From NCBI RefSeq assembly GCF_014837175.1, contig NZ_JACYFR010000001.1:434001-498000 (forward strand): a DNA stretch of 64,000 nt, read 5' to 3'. The notes below the pieces were generated by a model that was given only the letters and a program-made list of their open reading frames with translations, had not been told where the DNA came from and made no database searches. Source of the DNA: Cellulomonas sp. JH27-2 (lineage in GTDB: Bacteria; Actinomycetota; Actinomycetes; Actinomycetales; Cellulomonadaceae). Positions 45,771 through 54,482 of this stretch are shown here, piece by piece; position 1 is the first letter of the stretch; each line of letters starts with the position of its first letter. The position numbers were made by a program, and so were the translations under genes.

Positions 45771-45808
45771 GGGTCCAAGTATCGCGGGCGACGTCCAGCG
45801 GTTTCAGG

Positions 45809-46306
45809 TCACCAGCCCTGGGTGCCCGGGCCGCCCTTGAACGGGCCGACGACGGCCGACGTGATCCAGCCGCCGTAGAAGCCGCCCTCCTGCGGGGTGA
45901 CCAGCTCGCCGCCGACGGTGCAGCGGTCCATCGCGCCGGGCATCACCGCGACTGCGTCGAGGAGGACCTCGTAACCGGCGTCGGGACGCGGGTAGGTCCA
46001 CGCGGCGCGCAGCGCGACCTCCTCGGGCGTGACGACGTCGAAGTACGCCGCCTGCCCCTTCCACTCGCACCACGACGAGCCCTGCGCGGGACGCAGCACA
46101 CCGGGTGCGAAGGCGTCGCGCGGCAGGTAGTACGTCGGCGGGTGGCTCGTCTCCAGGACCCGCCACGAGGCGGTGGTCCGAGCGACCATCACGCCACCGA
46201 GCTCGATCGTGATCAGGTCGTGGCACGGCTCGACGCGCGGCGGGCGCGGGTAGTCCCACACGGACTCCTGGCCGGCGGCGGGCACGACGGGCACGATGGC
46301 GGGCAC
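45809..46306 (-). CDS. DUF427 protein
   Basis: A 165-residue protein of the DUF427 beta-rich fold. VWDYPRPPRVEP at the N-terminus, the TYYLPRDAF segment, and SSWCEWKGQAAYFDVV with AWTYPRPDAGYE are the family's core motifs. Molecular function unknown. It lies 38 nt upstream of the frameshifted phosphoribosyltransferase on the same strand. Confidence 0.92.
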   Translation of the reverse strand: MPAIVPVVPAAGQESVWDYPRPPRVEPCHDLITIELGGVMVARTTASWRVLETSHPPTYYLPRDAFAPGVLRPAQGSSWCEWKGQAAYFDVVTPEEVALRAAWTYPRPDAGYEVLLDAVAVMPGAMDRCTVGGELVTPQEGGFYGGWITSAVVGPFKGGPGTQGW

Positions 46307-46411
46307 GCTTCGACGCTACGCGCACGGTCGGTCGGCTGCGACCGGGCGTCGATCTGCGCCCCGCCCATCCGTCACCCCTGGTGTCAGCTCGACCAGACGA
46401 GAGGAGCCACC

Positions 46412-46768
46412 ATGCAGCGCTACGCCGTGATGTTCCCCGCCGACGACGAGGAGGAGTGGGCTGCGGGCACCGAGGCGGACCACCAGGCGACGTTCGACAC
46501 CGACGCCGAGTTCGCGCAGCGGCTGGTGGCATCCGGAGGCGCGGTCGTCGGAGGCGCAGCACTGACTCACAGCAGCCGGGCGCGGACGCTGCGGCGACGG
46601 AGCGGAGCGGAACCGCTCGTCCTGGAGGGTCCCTTCGCCGAGACGACCGAGCAGCTGTCGGGCTTCTTCCTGGTCACGTGCGAGGACGCCGACGCACTCG
46701 CCGACGCTGCGCAGGTGCTGCTCCGCGCCCACCCCGTGGTCGAGATCCGGCCGGTGGAGGACTACTGA
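46412..46768 (+). CDS. YCII/DGPF-domain protein
   Basis: A 118-residue dimeric alpha+beta barrel protein starting MQRYAVMFPADDEEEWAAGT, with the typical PLVLEGPFAETTEQLSGFFL stretch (DGPFxExKExLxGFxL) and the ending VEIRPVEDY. Similar proteins are often linked to ECF sigma factors (here absent). The ATG has a GAGGAG ribosome site. Function unknown. Confidence 0.9.
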   Translation: MQRYAVMFPADDEEEWAAGTEADHQATFDTDAEFAQRLVASGGAVVGGAALTHSSRARTLRRRSGAEPLVLEGPFAETTEQLSGFFLVTCEDADALADAAQVLLRAHPVVEIRPVEDY

Positions 46769-46947
46769 ATTTGCACGACCGGAGCCGATCGGCGAATGAG
46801 CGCCGCGGAAAGCGAGTCGTGCGCCTCGTCGTCGCTCATCCCGGGCGCGATGCCGTCGCTCTCCAAGACAGGCACCATCGGCAGACGGTCTCCCTCGCCG
46901 AGCACCGACGCGCGGACCTCGCGGTCCGCCGCACACCGTTCACGCAC
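46762..46947 (-). CDS. Possible small protein, 61 residues
   Basis: A GTG-initiated frame overlaps the 3' end of the upstream membrane-protein gene by 8 nt and ends inside the convergent YCII gene's last codons. The product has a polar, charged sequence with EAHDSLSAALIRRSAP near the C-terminus. No family is recognised and codon bias is only weakly supportive; coupling by overlap is the main argument. Confidence 0.35.
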   Translation of the reverse strand: MRERCAADREVRASVLGEGDRLPMVPVLESDGIAPGMSDDEAHDSLSAALIRRSAPVVQIQ

Positions 46948-47593
46948 CGGCGTGACGGCCTCGCCGTCCGACGACGGCGCGGCGCATCCGGAAGCCCGCC
47001 CGCCAGGCCAGAGCCCAACCGCACCCGAGAGCCACCGCAGCGCTGATCACGATCGCGACAACGTCCTCGGTGACGGTCGTCGAGCTGTACCCCGTCACCC
47101 ACGATGCGACGTCCGCCGTCGCCATCACCGTCCCGCCGGGGTCAGCCGCGTCGAACACGACGTCCACCGTGCCGTCGTACCCCGTCTCCGGGGTCGCGGC
47201 GGACCACGCGCTCTCCGGCAGATCGTCGACGACGGGACGCGAACCGCGCAGCGTCACCCTGTCCGGACCGGACGGGAGCTCGACGACCGCCCGGACATGA
47301 TCGCTGTCGGTGCATCCCTTGTAGGTGCACCGGTGCCAGATCTCCGCGTCGCGCGCCGTCGTCTCGACGCCGGTTGCGTCGAGACCGTGCGCGAGCCGGC
47401 TCAGCTCGTAGTCGCCCGGCGTGTAGATCAGACCTGCCCCGAAAGCCACCACCCCGATGATGAGACCACCCCCGAGCAGGCCCGTCATCAGCCGGGAGCG
47501 CATCGGCGGACGCGAGGGATCAGGTGAACGCTGCCAGCGGCGCCACCCCGCGCGCTGATGCCGACCGGACGCGGACGCGGCGGCGTCGCTCAC
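46940..47593 (-). CDS. Two-helix membrane protein, unknown
   Basis: A 217-residue protein: basic N-terminus, membrane helix TGLLGGGLIIGVVAFGAGLI (about 36-55), an extracytoplasmic domain of about 120 residues with a Cys pair (HRCTYKGCTDSDH) and beta-rich VRAVVELPSGPDRVTLRG, and a second helix VVAIVISAAVALGCGWALA near the end. No family is recognised. The start GTG overlaps the stop of the upstream acetyltransferase gene (GTGA). Confidence 0.75.
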   Translation of the reverse strand: MSDAAASASGRHQRAGWRRWQRSPDPSRPPMRSRLMTGLLGGGLIIGVVAFGAGLIYTPGDYELSRLAHGLDATGVETTARDAEIWHRCTYKGCTDSDHVRAVVELPSGPDRVTLRGSRPVVDDLPESAWSAATPETGYDGTVDVVFDAADPGGTVMATADVASWVTGYSSTTVTEDVVAIVISAAVALGCGWALAWRAGFRMRRAVVGRRGRHAGA

Positions 47594-48195
47594 GTCGCCG
47601 AGCCGGGCGTCCGCACGGAACCGGCACCCGGCGCCAGGAGGGCATGGAGGTGGGTGTCGTGGCGGCCGTCGGGCTGCAGGTAGTGCGCGCGGCGGACGCC
47701 CTCGAGCTCGAAGCCCAGCGTCCGGGCCACCCGGCACGACGGCTCGTTGAGGGTCGAGTGCTCGAGCTCGAGCCGCACGAAGCCCACGTCGTCGGACGCC
47801 CAGCGGACGGCTTCGCCCACCGCGCGCCTCGCGACGCCCTGTCGCCGCGCTGAAGGCAGGACCCAGTAGGCGAGCTCGGCGACGCCTTCGTGCAGGTTCA
47901 GGTGCTGGACGGCCACCCGGCCGACGAGCACCGGCCCGTCAGCCACGGCGAAGTCCGCCCCCACCTCCCGCGCCCAGCGAGTGCGGCGCTCGTCGACCCA
48001 CGCGACCGCTTCGTCGCGGTCGGCCATGGTCCGGACATGCCAGTAGCTGATGGTCGGGTCGGCGTACGCGGCGACGAGCGCGTCGGCGTCGTCGTGCGTC
48101 CAGGGCCGCAGCGTGAGGCCGTCGGTGGCGAGCGTCGGCTGCGGGGACGACGCGAGCGTTCCGGGCAGGACGACCGCGCTCGTCAGCAGGGGCAT
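47590..48195 (-). CDS. GNAT acetyltransferase, RimJ/RimL type
   Basis: A 201-residue acetyltransferase. It has TDGLTLRPWTHDDADALVAA near the N-terminus, the CoA-binding LAYWVLPSARRQGVARRAVG, and VRLELEHSTLNEPSCRVARTLGFE, all characteristic of the RimJ/RimL branch acting on protein N-termini or small amines. It is coupled to the downstream membrane protein by a GTGA overlap and divergent from the lipoprotein gene. Confidence 0.9.
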   Translation of the reverse strand: MPLLTSAVVLPGTLASSPQPTLATDGLTLRPWTHDDADALVAAYADPTISYWHVRTMADRDEAVAWVDERRTRWAREVGADFAVADGPVLVGRVAVQHLNLHEGVAELAYWVLPSARRQGVARRAVGEAVRWASDDVGFVRLELEHSTLNEPSCRVARTLGFELEGVRRAHYLQPDGRHDTHLHALLAPGAGSVRTPGSAT

Positions 48196-48262
48196 GCGGC
48201 CATTGTGCAAGGAACCTCCGCCGAGCGACACAGACAGGACGTCCGACGACGAAGGAGAGCAC

Positions 48263-49093
48263 ATGCGCACGACGAGCGGGTGGGCAGTGCTGTGCGTCGT
48301 GGTCGCGACGACGCTGACGGCGTGCGCCACCGCACCGGCCGCGCCGAGCCGCAGCGCCGCGCCGACCGCCCGACCGTCCGAGCTCGTCGGCCTGTGGAAG
48401 GTGTCCGGGGCGCGGGGAGAGGTGCCTGACACCTGGTTGCGCCTCGACGTCGACGACCTTCTGCTCTTCCGACCGTGCGGCGAGCTGATGGGTTCGTGGC
48501 GCGCCGCTGGCTCCGCCTTCGTGGGCAGCATCGACGGGTGGTCGTCGGCCTGCACGGCGCGGAACCCCGAGACGCCCTGGCTGGACGAGACGCGGGCGTA
48601 CCGCGTGGACGGGGACGGCGTGGTGCTCCTGGACGCGGACGGCGGCGTGGTCGCGACCCTCGCCACGGACGGGGCGCCCGTCACGACCGGGGACATCGCG
48701 GCCGACCTGACCGGCGTCCCGACCCCGGCCCCGAGCGCGCTGGCGGTGCTCGACCGCGTCGCCGTGCTCCCGCAGGCGCGCGGCGCGACCGCCGCCGACC
48801 TGCGGGGCGCGTGGGCGCCCGTGGGCTTCGACGGCGAGACGGAGCCGGGGGTGACGTTCGACGCCGACGGGACGTACGTCGCGTCCGACGGCTGCAACGG
48901 CACGATCGGTCGGTGGTCGGTCACGGACGGTGGCGCCTTCGTCGCGACGAGCGGACCTACGACGCTCGTGGGGTGCATCGGCGTCGGCGTCGGCAGCTGG
49001 GTGGCCGAGGCGCGGTCGGTCGCGCGGGACGATGCTGAGCTCGTCCTGCGCGACGTCGACGGGTCGGAGCTCGGACGGCTGCGCCCACGCTGA
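48263..49093 (+). CDS. META/HslJ-like lipoprotein
   Basis: A 276-residue exported protein with a lipoprotein signal (WAVLCVVVATTLTAC) and two beta-rich halves. The second half contains VTFDADGTYVASDGCNGTIG and LVGCIGVGVGSWV, matching the META/HslJ pattern (F-x-x-D-G-x...GCN...), where a Cys pair is conserved. The first half (LVGLWKVSG ... SACTAR) looks like a degenerate copy. The ATG has an AAGGAG ribosome site. Surface-attached; function unknown. Confidence 0.8.
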   Translation: MRTTSGWAVLCVVVATTLTACATAPAAPSRSAAPTARPSELVGLWKVSGARGEVPDTWLRLDVDDLLLFRPCGELMGSWRAAGSAFVGSIDGWSSACTARNPETPWLDETRAYRVDGDGVVLLDADGGVVATLATDGAPVTTGDIAADLTGVPTPAPSALAVLDRVAVLPQARGATAADLRGAWAPVGFDGETEPGVTFDADGTYVASDGCNGTIGRWSVTDGGAFVATSGPTTLVGCIGVGVGSWVAEARSVARDDAELVLRDVDGSELGRLRPR

Positions 49094-49213
49094 GCCCGCC
49101 GACGCACCTCGTCGCAGGTGGGACCCCCTGACACGCCCCACCGCACCCACCCGTAGCGCTATCGTCGGCCTGTCGGCGGCCGCCGACCGGTTCGATCGGT
49201 GGAGGTGCGCGCG

Positions 49214-50539
49214 GTGGACCCCGCCACGACGTCCGAAGCGCCGAAGGCGCAGCTGAGCGTCCGCGGGGCGATCGTCATCGGCGTCGGTGCGATGGTCGGC
49301 GCCGGCATCTTCGCGTTGCTGGGCGAGGCCGGCGCGGTCGCCGGGTCCGCGACGTGGGTGTCGTTCCTGCTGGCCGGGACCATGACGGCGGCGCTCGGGT
49401 ACGCGCTGGTGAAGTTCGCCATGCGGTGGCCGTCGTCCGGCGGCATCATGGTCTACCTCCAGCACAGCTACCGCAGCCAGCGGCTGATAGGCGTCGCGGC
49501 GTGGCTCGGGTACCTGACGACGATCGTCGTGGTCTGCGCGATGGTCGCCTCGTCGTTCGGGGACTACGCGGCCGCGGTCATCGCCGACGGGCCGTCCGGG
49601 GGCTGGTTGTCCAAGCTGTGCGCCGCGGCGCTCGTCGTCGGGGGCGCGTACGTCACGCTCGCGGGACCGCAACTGGTGGACCGGTTCCAGACGATCATCG
49701 TCGGGCTGCTGCTCGTCGTGTTCGCGGTGTTCGTCGTCGGCACGTTCACGCAGGTCGACCTCTCCCAGCTCGCGCCCAGCACGTATCCGGGGATCGGCCC
49801 GATCATCGCGAGCGTCGCGCTCACGTTCTTCGCGTTCCTCGGCTTCGCGGTCATCACGTTCGCGGGCGGCGACCTCCCCCGGCCCAGGCGCGACCTGCCC
49901 GTGGCGATGTACGCGTCGCTGGCCATCACGACGGTCCTGTACGTGCTGGTGTCGCTGGGGGTGTTCGGGACCCTCCCGGTCGACGACGTCGTCGAGGCCG
50001 GCCCGCGCGCGCTGGCCGTGGCCGCGCAGCCGGCGCTCGGTCAGGCCGGCTACGTCATGATGACGGTGGCCGCCCTGCTCGCCACCACGTCGAGCGTCAT
50101 CTCCACGCTGTACGGCGCCCGCGGGCTCACCGAGGCGCTCGCGACGGCGCGGATGTTCCCGCCTGCCTTCGGACCCGGGACCCGGCTCGGCAAGCACGGC
50201 GGGCTCGTGATCACGGCCGCGATCGTCATCCTGTTCGTCACGGTCCTCGACGTGAGCGCGCTCGCCTCCATCGGGAGCGGCGTGTCGCTCGCGGTCTTCC
50301 TGCTGGTCGCGGTGGGGGCGCTGCGGCTGCGGTCGGAGCTGAACGCGTCGCCGGTCCTCACGGGGTTGTCGGTGACGATCGCGGGCGTGGTGCTGGTCGG
50401 TTTCGTCGTCAACCTGTTCACCGACGACCGCCGCTCGTTCTGGTTCATGATCGCGCTCGTCGCGCTCGCGCTGGTCATCAACGAGGTGTGGGCGCGCCGA
50501 CGAGGCGCCGTCCGGCCCACCGCCGCGGCGACCGGCTGA
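49214..50539 (+). CDS. APC-family amino acid permease
   Basis: A 441-residue, 12-helix amino acid/polyamine permease. The first unwound helix motif is GVGAMVGAGIFALLGEAGAV, and the helix 6 region is FFAFLGFAVITFAGGDLPRP. GTG 49214 is preferred because GGAGG lies 10 nt upstream; GTG 49199 is the other option. Substrate not predictable. It is convergent with a broken aldo/keto reductase gene. Confidence 0.9.
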   Translation: MDPATTSEAPKAQLSVRGAIVIGVGAMVGAGIFALLGEAGAVAGSATWVSFLLAGTMTAALGYALVKFAMRWPSSGGIMVYLQHSYRSQRLIGVAAWLGYLTTIVVVCAMVASSFGDYAAAVIADGPSGGWLSKLCAAALVVGGAYVTLAGPQLVDRFQTIIVGLLLVVFAVFVVGTFTQVDLSQLAPSTYPGIGPIIASVALTFFAFLGFAVITFAGGDLPRPRRDLPVAMYASLAITTVLYVLVSLGVFGTLPVDDVVEAGPRALAVAAQPALGQAGYVMMTVAALLATTSSVISTLYGARGLTEALATARMFPPAFGPGTRLGKHGGLVITAAIVILFVTVLDVSALASIGSGVSLAVFLLVAVGALRLRSELNASPVLTGLSVTIAGVVLVGFVVNLFTDDRRSFWFMIALVALALVINEVWARRRGAVRPTAAATG

Positions 50540-50560
50540 CCCGGCCGCCGCGGCGAACCG

Positions 50561-50795
50561 CTACTCCCAGGTGGGCACCGTGGCGTAGCGGGCGCCGAAG
50601 CCACCGGACGGCAGGATCTGGTCGATCGCCTCGAGGTCGGCACGCGTCAGCGCCAGGTCCGCGGCTGCGACGTTCTCCGCGACGCGGTCGACCGAGCGGG
50701 TTTCCGGGGATCGGGACGACGTGCTCGCCCTGCGCCAGCAGCCACGCGAGGGCCAGCTGCGAGACCGAGTCGTTCGACGCCCTGCGCCGGTAGGG
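50561..50795 (-). pseudogene. C-terminal remnant of an aldo/keto reductase gene, with frameshift
   Basis: On the minus strand a truncated frame encodes SVSQLALAWLLAQGEHVVPIPG and, after one extra base near 50701, continues TRSVDRVAENVAAADLALTR and then LEAIDQILPSGGFGARYA to a stop. This is the last third of an aldo/keto reductase (LAWLLAQG-x-x-x-PIPGT-R). The N-terminal barrel is absent: the response regulator stop is only a few bases upstream. It is a double-broken relic (truncation plus +1 shift). Confidence 0.78.
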
Positions 50796-50806
50796 GCGCC
50801 CGACCG

Positions 50807-51466
50807 TCACCGGGTGCGGGTCACGAAGCCCGTCTCGTACGCGACGACGACGGCCTGCACCCGGTCCCGCACGCCCAGCTTGGCCAGGACGCGTGCCACG
50901 TGGGTCTTGACCGTGGTCTCCGCGACGACCATCTCGTGGGCGATCTCCGCGTTCGACAGGCCCCGCGCGACGAGACGCAGGACGTCGCGCTCTCGCTCGG
51001 TCAGCGCCTCGAGCGCGGGCGGGACGGCCGACGAGGCCGGCTCGGCGAACCGCTCCACCAGGCGAGCCGTGATGGACGGCTCGATGAGCGAGTCGCCGGT
51101 GGCCGCGGCACGGACCGCCGCGACCAGGCGGGAGGCGGGTGCGTCCTTGAGCAGGAACCCCGCCGCCCCCACGCGCAGCGCCCGGTAGACGTACTCGTTC
51201 TGGTCGAACGTGGTCAGCACGACGACCGTCGGCGGGTCGGGCGCCCGCAGGATCTGCTCGGTGGCGCCGAGCCCGTCGAGCTCCGGCATCCGGATGTCCA
51301 TGAGCACGACGGCGGGCTTGTGCAGCGCCGCGAGCCGCACGGCCTCGACGCCGTTGACGGCCTCGGCGACCACCTCGATGTCCCCCTCGGACTCGAGGAT
51401 CACCCGGAAGCCGGTCCGCACCAGCGCCTGGTCGTCGGCGACGAGCACCCTGATCACGTCCCCCAT
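50807..51466 (-). CDS. NarL/LuxR-type response regulator
   Basis: A 219-residue regulator. The receiver domain holds VLVADDQALVRTGFRVILES, the phosphorylated Asp in VVLMDIRMPELDGL, Thr in VVVLTTFDQNEYV, and Lys in FLLKDAPASRL. A LuxR helix-turn-helix follows (LTERERDVLRLVARGLSNAE). It is transcribed divergently from three sensor-like genes and is the obvious partner of the intact kinase at 53374-54477. Confidence 0.93.
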   Translation of the reverse strand: MGDVIRVLVADDQALVRTGFRVILESEGDIEVVAEAVNGVEAVRLAALHKPAVVLMDIRMPELDGLGATEQILRAPDPPTVVVLTTFDQNEYVYRALRVGAAGFLLKDAPASRLVAAVRAAATGDSLIEPSITARLVERFAEPASSAVPPALEALTERERDVLRLVARGLSNAEIAHEMVVAETTVKTHVARVLAKLGVRDRVQAVVVAYETGFVTRTR

Positions 51467-51639
51467 CGTGGCAGTTCGTCCCTCCCGACGGGGTCGTCCT
51501 GGAGGATGACGCGCCGACCGCGAGGAGGACGCGGGCGGGCAAGGATCGTCCGTCGCGACGACGCGGGCGACGACCGGCGGGCGCGAGCGTGGAGCCATCA
51601 ACCAGAGCCCGGTCCCGGGCCCGACCGAAGGGCACCACC

Positions 51640-52182
51640 ATGAACACGTCCCTCAAGGGAGTCCGACCGCTCGACTACGCGCTGACGGCCGTGCTCGTCG
51701 CGCTCGCCGTCCTGCTCGGCGTGGCCAACGCCACGGCCGGCGACGATCCCGGCACCGCGCACGCCATGGACTCCCGCTCGTGGCTGATCCTGCCCGTGCT
51801 GGTCCTCGCCGCCGTGCCGATCCTGTGGCGCCGTCGCGCCGTCCTCCCGGCGCTGGCCGTCTCGATCCTCGTCTTCGCCGCGAGCCTGCCGATGTTCGGC
51901 TGGATCACGCGCTGCGGCCTCGGCCTTCCGCTCGCGATCGCGTACGCGTATGCGGTGGCGCGGTTCGCCGGGCCCGCCTCGCGCCAGGTGATCGGCGTGG
52001 TCGGCGTCGTCGTGCTGGAGCTCGTGGTGCTCGTCGAGGACGCGTCGACCGGGGGGCTGGGCGCACTCGGCATCGGCCTGCCGCTCGCCGCGCTCGCGTA
52101 CGGCGCAGGCGTCGTCGTCAACACACTTGCCGACCGTAGGGCCGCCGGCTCTACGCTGGCGCCTGAGCGCGTCAGCGCCTGA
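51640..52182 (+). CDS. Sensor-only membrane paralogue of the kinase locus
   Basis: A 180-residue membrane protein with five hydrophobic helices, starting MNTSLKGVRPLDYALTAVLV. It is clearly paralogous to the N-terminus of the next protein (MNRVLRGVRPVDWVLAGSLV) and shares CGLGLPLAIAYAYAVARFAG against CGSGLPLAFVIAFLGG. It stops after the membrane part, with no dimerisation or ATPase domain. The next gene starts 29 nt later. Possibly a decoy or accessory sensor subunit, or a truncated duplicate. Confidence 0.8.
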   Translation: MNTSLKGVRPLDYALTAVLVALAVLLGVANATAGDDPGTAHAMDSRSWLILPVLVLAAVPILWRRRAVLPALAVSILVFAASLPMFGWITRCGLGLPLAIAYAYAVARFAGPASRQVIGVVGVVVLELVVLVEDASTGGLGALGIGLPLAALAYGAGVVVNTLADRRAAGSTLAPERVSA

Positions 52183-52211
52183 ACGTCCTGCCCACGAGCG
52201 AGGTGGCGACG

Positions 52212-53369
52212 ATGAACAGGGTCCTGCGCGGTGTGCGCCCGGTGGACTGGGTGCTCGCCGGCTCCCTGGTCGCGCTGGGTGCGGTGCTCATGGTCGTCGA
52301 CCTGCTGACCCCCTTCACCGAGGCCGACCGCGAGCTGGTTCGCGGCGACATCACGCACGCGATCGACCCGCACTCGTGGTGGATGCTGCCACTGTGGCTC
52401 GTCGCCTGCGCGGTGCCGCTGTGGTGGCGCCGGTCGGTGCTCGCCGTCGGCGGCATCGCTCTTGCCGTCGTCGTGCTGCACGACATGGTCTTCGGCTGGC
52501 AGGGGCGGTGCGGGTCCGGCCTGCCGCTCGCGTTCGTGATCGCGTTCCTGGGGGGCATCGCCTACGAGCGGGCGCGGGCGTGGGCGTCGCTCGGGATCGC
52601 GCTGGCGATCGCGGTAGCCGTCCTGGTCCGCGACTCGACCGCCGGCCTGGGCGCGCTCACGCTCGCGCTGCCGATCACGCTCGTCGTCTTCGTCATCGCG
52701 CGGGCCGTCCGGCACCGGACGGCCATGTCGCGCGAGCTCGCGGCGCGCAACGAGGAGCTGCGCACCGTGCGCGACTCGCGGCTGGCCCTCGAGGTCGGCG
52801 AGGACCGGGCGGCGCTGTCGCGCGAGCTCGACGCGCTCCTGCGCGAGCGGCTGGAACAGCTCGGCCGGGCAGCGGGCTCGGCCGACGACCTCGACCCCGA
52901 GGCCACCCGTGCGCTGCTGGCGCGGATCGAGGCGGACAGCCGCGCGACGCTCGACGAGATGCGTCGCGTCGTCGGCCAGCTGCGCGGGGCCGGCGGCGTC
53001 GCGCTGGCACCCGCGCCGGCCGTCGCACACCTCGACGCCCTGCTCGCGCGCCGCTCGCAGACCGCGAGCCGCGTGAGCGTGACGGGCGACGCGCGCACGC
53101 TCGCACCTGCGGTCGAGCTCTCCGCGTACCGGATCGTCGAGCACCTGCTCACGGTGCTCGACGACGCGCCGGACGCGCACGTCGACGTGGCCGTCCGCTT
53201 CACGCCCGACGCGCTCGAGCTACGCGTGCACGGTCCCGTCGAGCGCGGGGCCGACGTGCGTGCGGCGCTCAGCCGGGCGCGCGAGCGGGCCCGGCTGCTG
53301 GGCGGTTCCGTCGATCTGCGGGTCGGGCGCGGGCAGGCGCGGGCCGTCGCGCTCCTGCCCGTCGGGTAG
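52212..53369 (+). CDS. Histidine-kinase-like protein lacking the phospho-acceptor His (pseudokinase)
   Basis: A 385-residue protein with a five-helix membrane N-terminus, a coiled-coil linker (SRELAARNEELRTVRDSRLA) and a dimerisation region. The usual ELHD motif of NarL-type kinases reads SRELDALLRERLEQL there, with D207 at the His position. The C-terminal part has an ATPase-like shape (LSAYRIVEHLLTVLDDAPDA, where kinases read VQEALTNALRHA), but the N-box Asn and the glycine-rich lid are not recognisable. It probably cannot autophosphorylate. It is 4 nt upstream of an intact kinase; ATG 52212 is chosen for the GAGGTGG element. Confidence 0.8.
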   Translation: MNRVLRGVRPVDWVLAGSLVALGAVLMVVDLLTPFTEADRELVRGDITHAIDPHSWWMLPLWLVACAVPLWWRRSVLAVGGIALAVVVLHDMVFGWQGRCGSGLPLAFVIAFLGGIAYERARAWASLGIALAIAVAVLVRDSTAGLGALTLALPITLVVFVIARAVRHRTAMSRELAARNEELRTVRDSRLALEVGEDRAALSRELDALLRERLEQLGRAAGSADDLDPEATRALLARIEADSRATLDEMRRVVGQLRGAGGVALAPAPAVAHLDALLARRSQTASRVSVTGDARTLAPAVELSAYRIVEHLLTVLDDAPDAHVDVAVRFTPDALELRVHGPVERGADVRAALSRARERARLLGGSVDLRVGRGQARAVALLPVG

Positions 53370-53373
53370 CCCC

Positions 53374-54477
53374 GTGCGCGTGCGCGAGACGGTCGCGATC
53401 CTGACCGTCGCCGTGGCCGTAGTCGTCGTCCCGACGATCGTGCACGGCTGGCCGACGAGCCTCGCGGGCGACGCTGCCGTCGCGCTGTGCGTCGCCGGCG
53501 GGGCGGTCCTGGTCTGGTGGCGCACCCGGCCGCGCCTGGCCGCCGTCGCCGCGCTCGCCGCGTTCCTGCTCGCGCTCCTGATCGGGACCGACCTCTGGGT
53601 TCCCGACGGGGCGCTCATCCCGTTCAGCGCCGCGTTCGCCCTGCTCGCACTGTCGTGGCGCGGCCGCGCGGCGTGGTGGGTGGCCGGCGCGGCGCTCGCC
53701 TACGTCGTCGTGTGGATCGTCGTGATCGGCTCCAACTTCGTGGTCGCGACGCTCATGTTCACCGTCCCGCCGTTCGTCGCGGGGACCGTGCTGCGGCTCC
53801 GACGCGAGGCCGCCGAGCAGCTCGAGGGCAAGGCGCGCGAGCTCGAGGAGGAGCGCGAGCTGCTCACCGAGCTGACCGTGCGGCGCGAGCGCGTGCGGAT
53901 CGCCGCCGAGCTGCACGACATCGTCGGCCACACCATCAGCGTCATGGTGATCCAGGCAGCGGCGGGGCAGCGGTTGGTCGACACGTCGCCCGATCGCGCC
54001 CGCGAGACGCTCGTCGCGATCGCCGAGTCCGCGGCCCAGGGCCGCGAGGACCTGGAACGGCTCATCGAGCTGTTGGGCGGGCACGACGTCGTCGCGCAGG
54101 ACCTGACGCTGGTCGACGAGGTCGTCGAACGCGCAGCCCGCAGCGGCCTCGACGTCACCTACCGCCTGGAGGGCGAGGCCGACGCGCTGCCCGCGTCCGT
54201 CGCGCACCTCGCATTCCGCGTGGTGCAGGAGAGCCTGACGAACGCGCTGCGTCACGCCCCCGGCGCCGAGGTGCGGATCTGCGTACGGGCCGTCGGTGCG
54301 GCCGCGGACGTGCGCGTCGAGAACGGCGTCGCGCGCTCGGCCGCCGTGCCCGGCGTCTCGGGGACCGGCCGCGGCCTGGTCGGCCTCGGCGAGCGGATCG
54401 ACGAGCTCGGCGGGTTCGTCCGCGCCGGCGCGACGCCTGGCGGCGGCTGGCTGGTCGAGGCGCGCATCGGCCGCTGA
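53374..54477 (+). CDS. Sensor histidine kinase, NarL-type
   Basis: A 367-residue kinase with about five membrane helices (residues 5-140), a coiled coil (AEQLEGKARELEEERELLTE), the HisKA_3 motif RIAAELHDIVGHTISVMVIQ with H181, the N-box VVQESLTNALRHAPGAEV, and the lid GTGRGLVGLGERIDELGG. All catalytic features are present, in contrast to the upstream paralogue. It is third of three same-strand genes facing the divergent LuxR-type regulator. The signal is unknown. Confidence 0.93.
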   Translation: MRVRETVAILTVAVAVVVVPTIVHGWPTSLAGDAAVALCVAGGAVLVWWRTRPRLAAVAALAAFLLALLIGTDLWVPDGALIPFSAAFALLALSWRGRAAWWVAGAALAYVVVWIVVIGSNFVVATLMFTVPPFVAGTVLRLRREAAEQLEGKARELEEERELLTELTVRRERVRIAAELHDIVGHTISVMVIQAAAGQRLVDTSPDRARETLVAIAESAAQGREDLERLIELLGGHDVVAQDLTLVDEVVERAARSGLDVTYRLEGEADALPASVAHLAFRVVQESLTNALRHAPGAEVRICVRAVGAAADVRVENGVARSAAVPGVSGTGRGLVGLGERIDELGGFVRAGATPGGGWLVEARIGR

Positions 54478-54482
54478 GCCTG

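Noticed and set aside
49180..49205. Palindrome ACCGGTTCGATCGGT before the APC permease as an operator
   Set aside because: The arms are short (4 bp, ACCG/CGGT) and G+C-rich chance pairing is likely.
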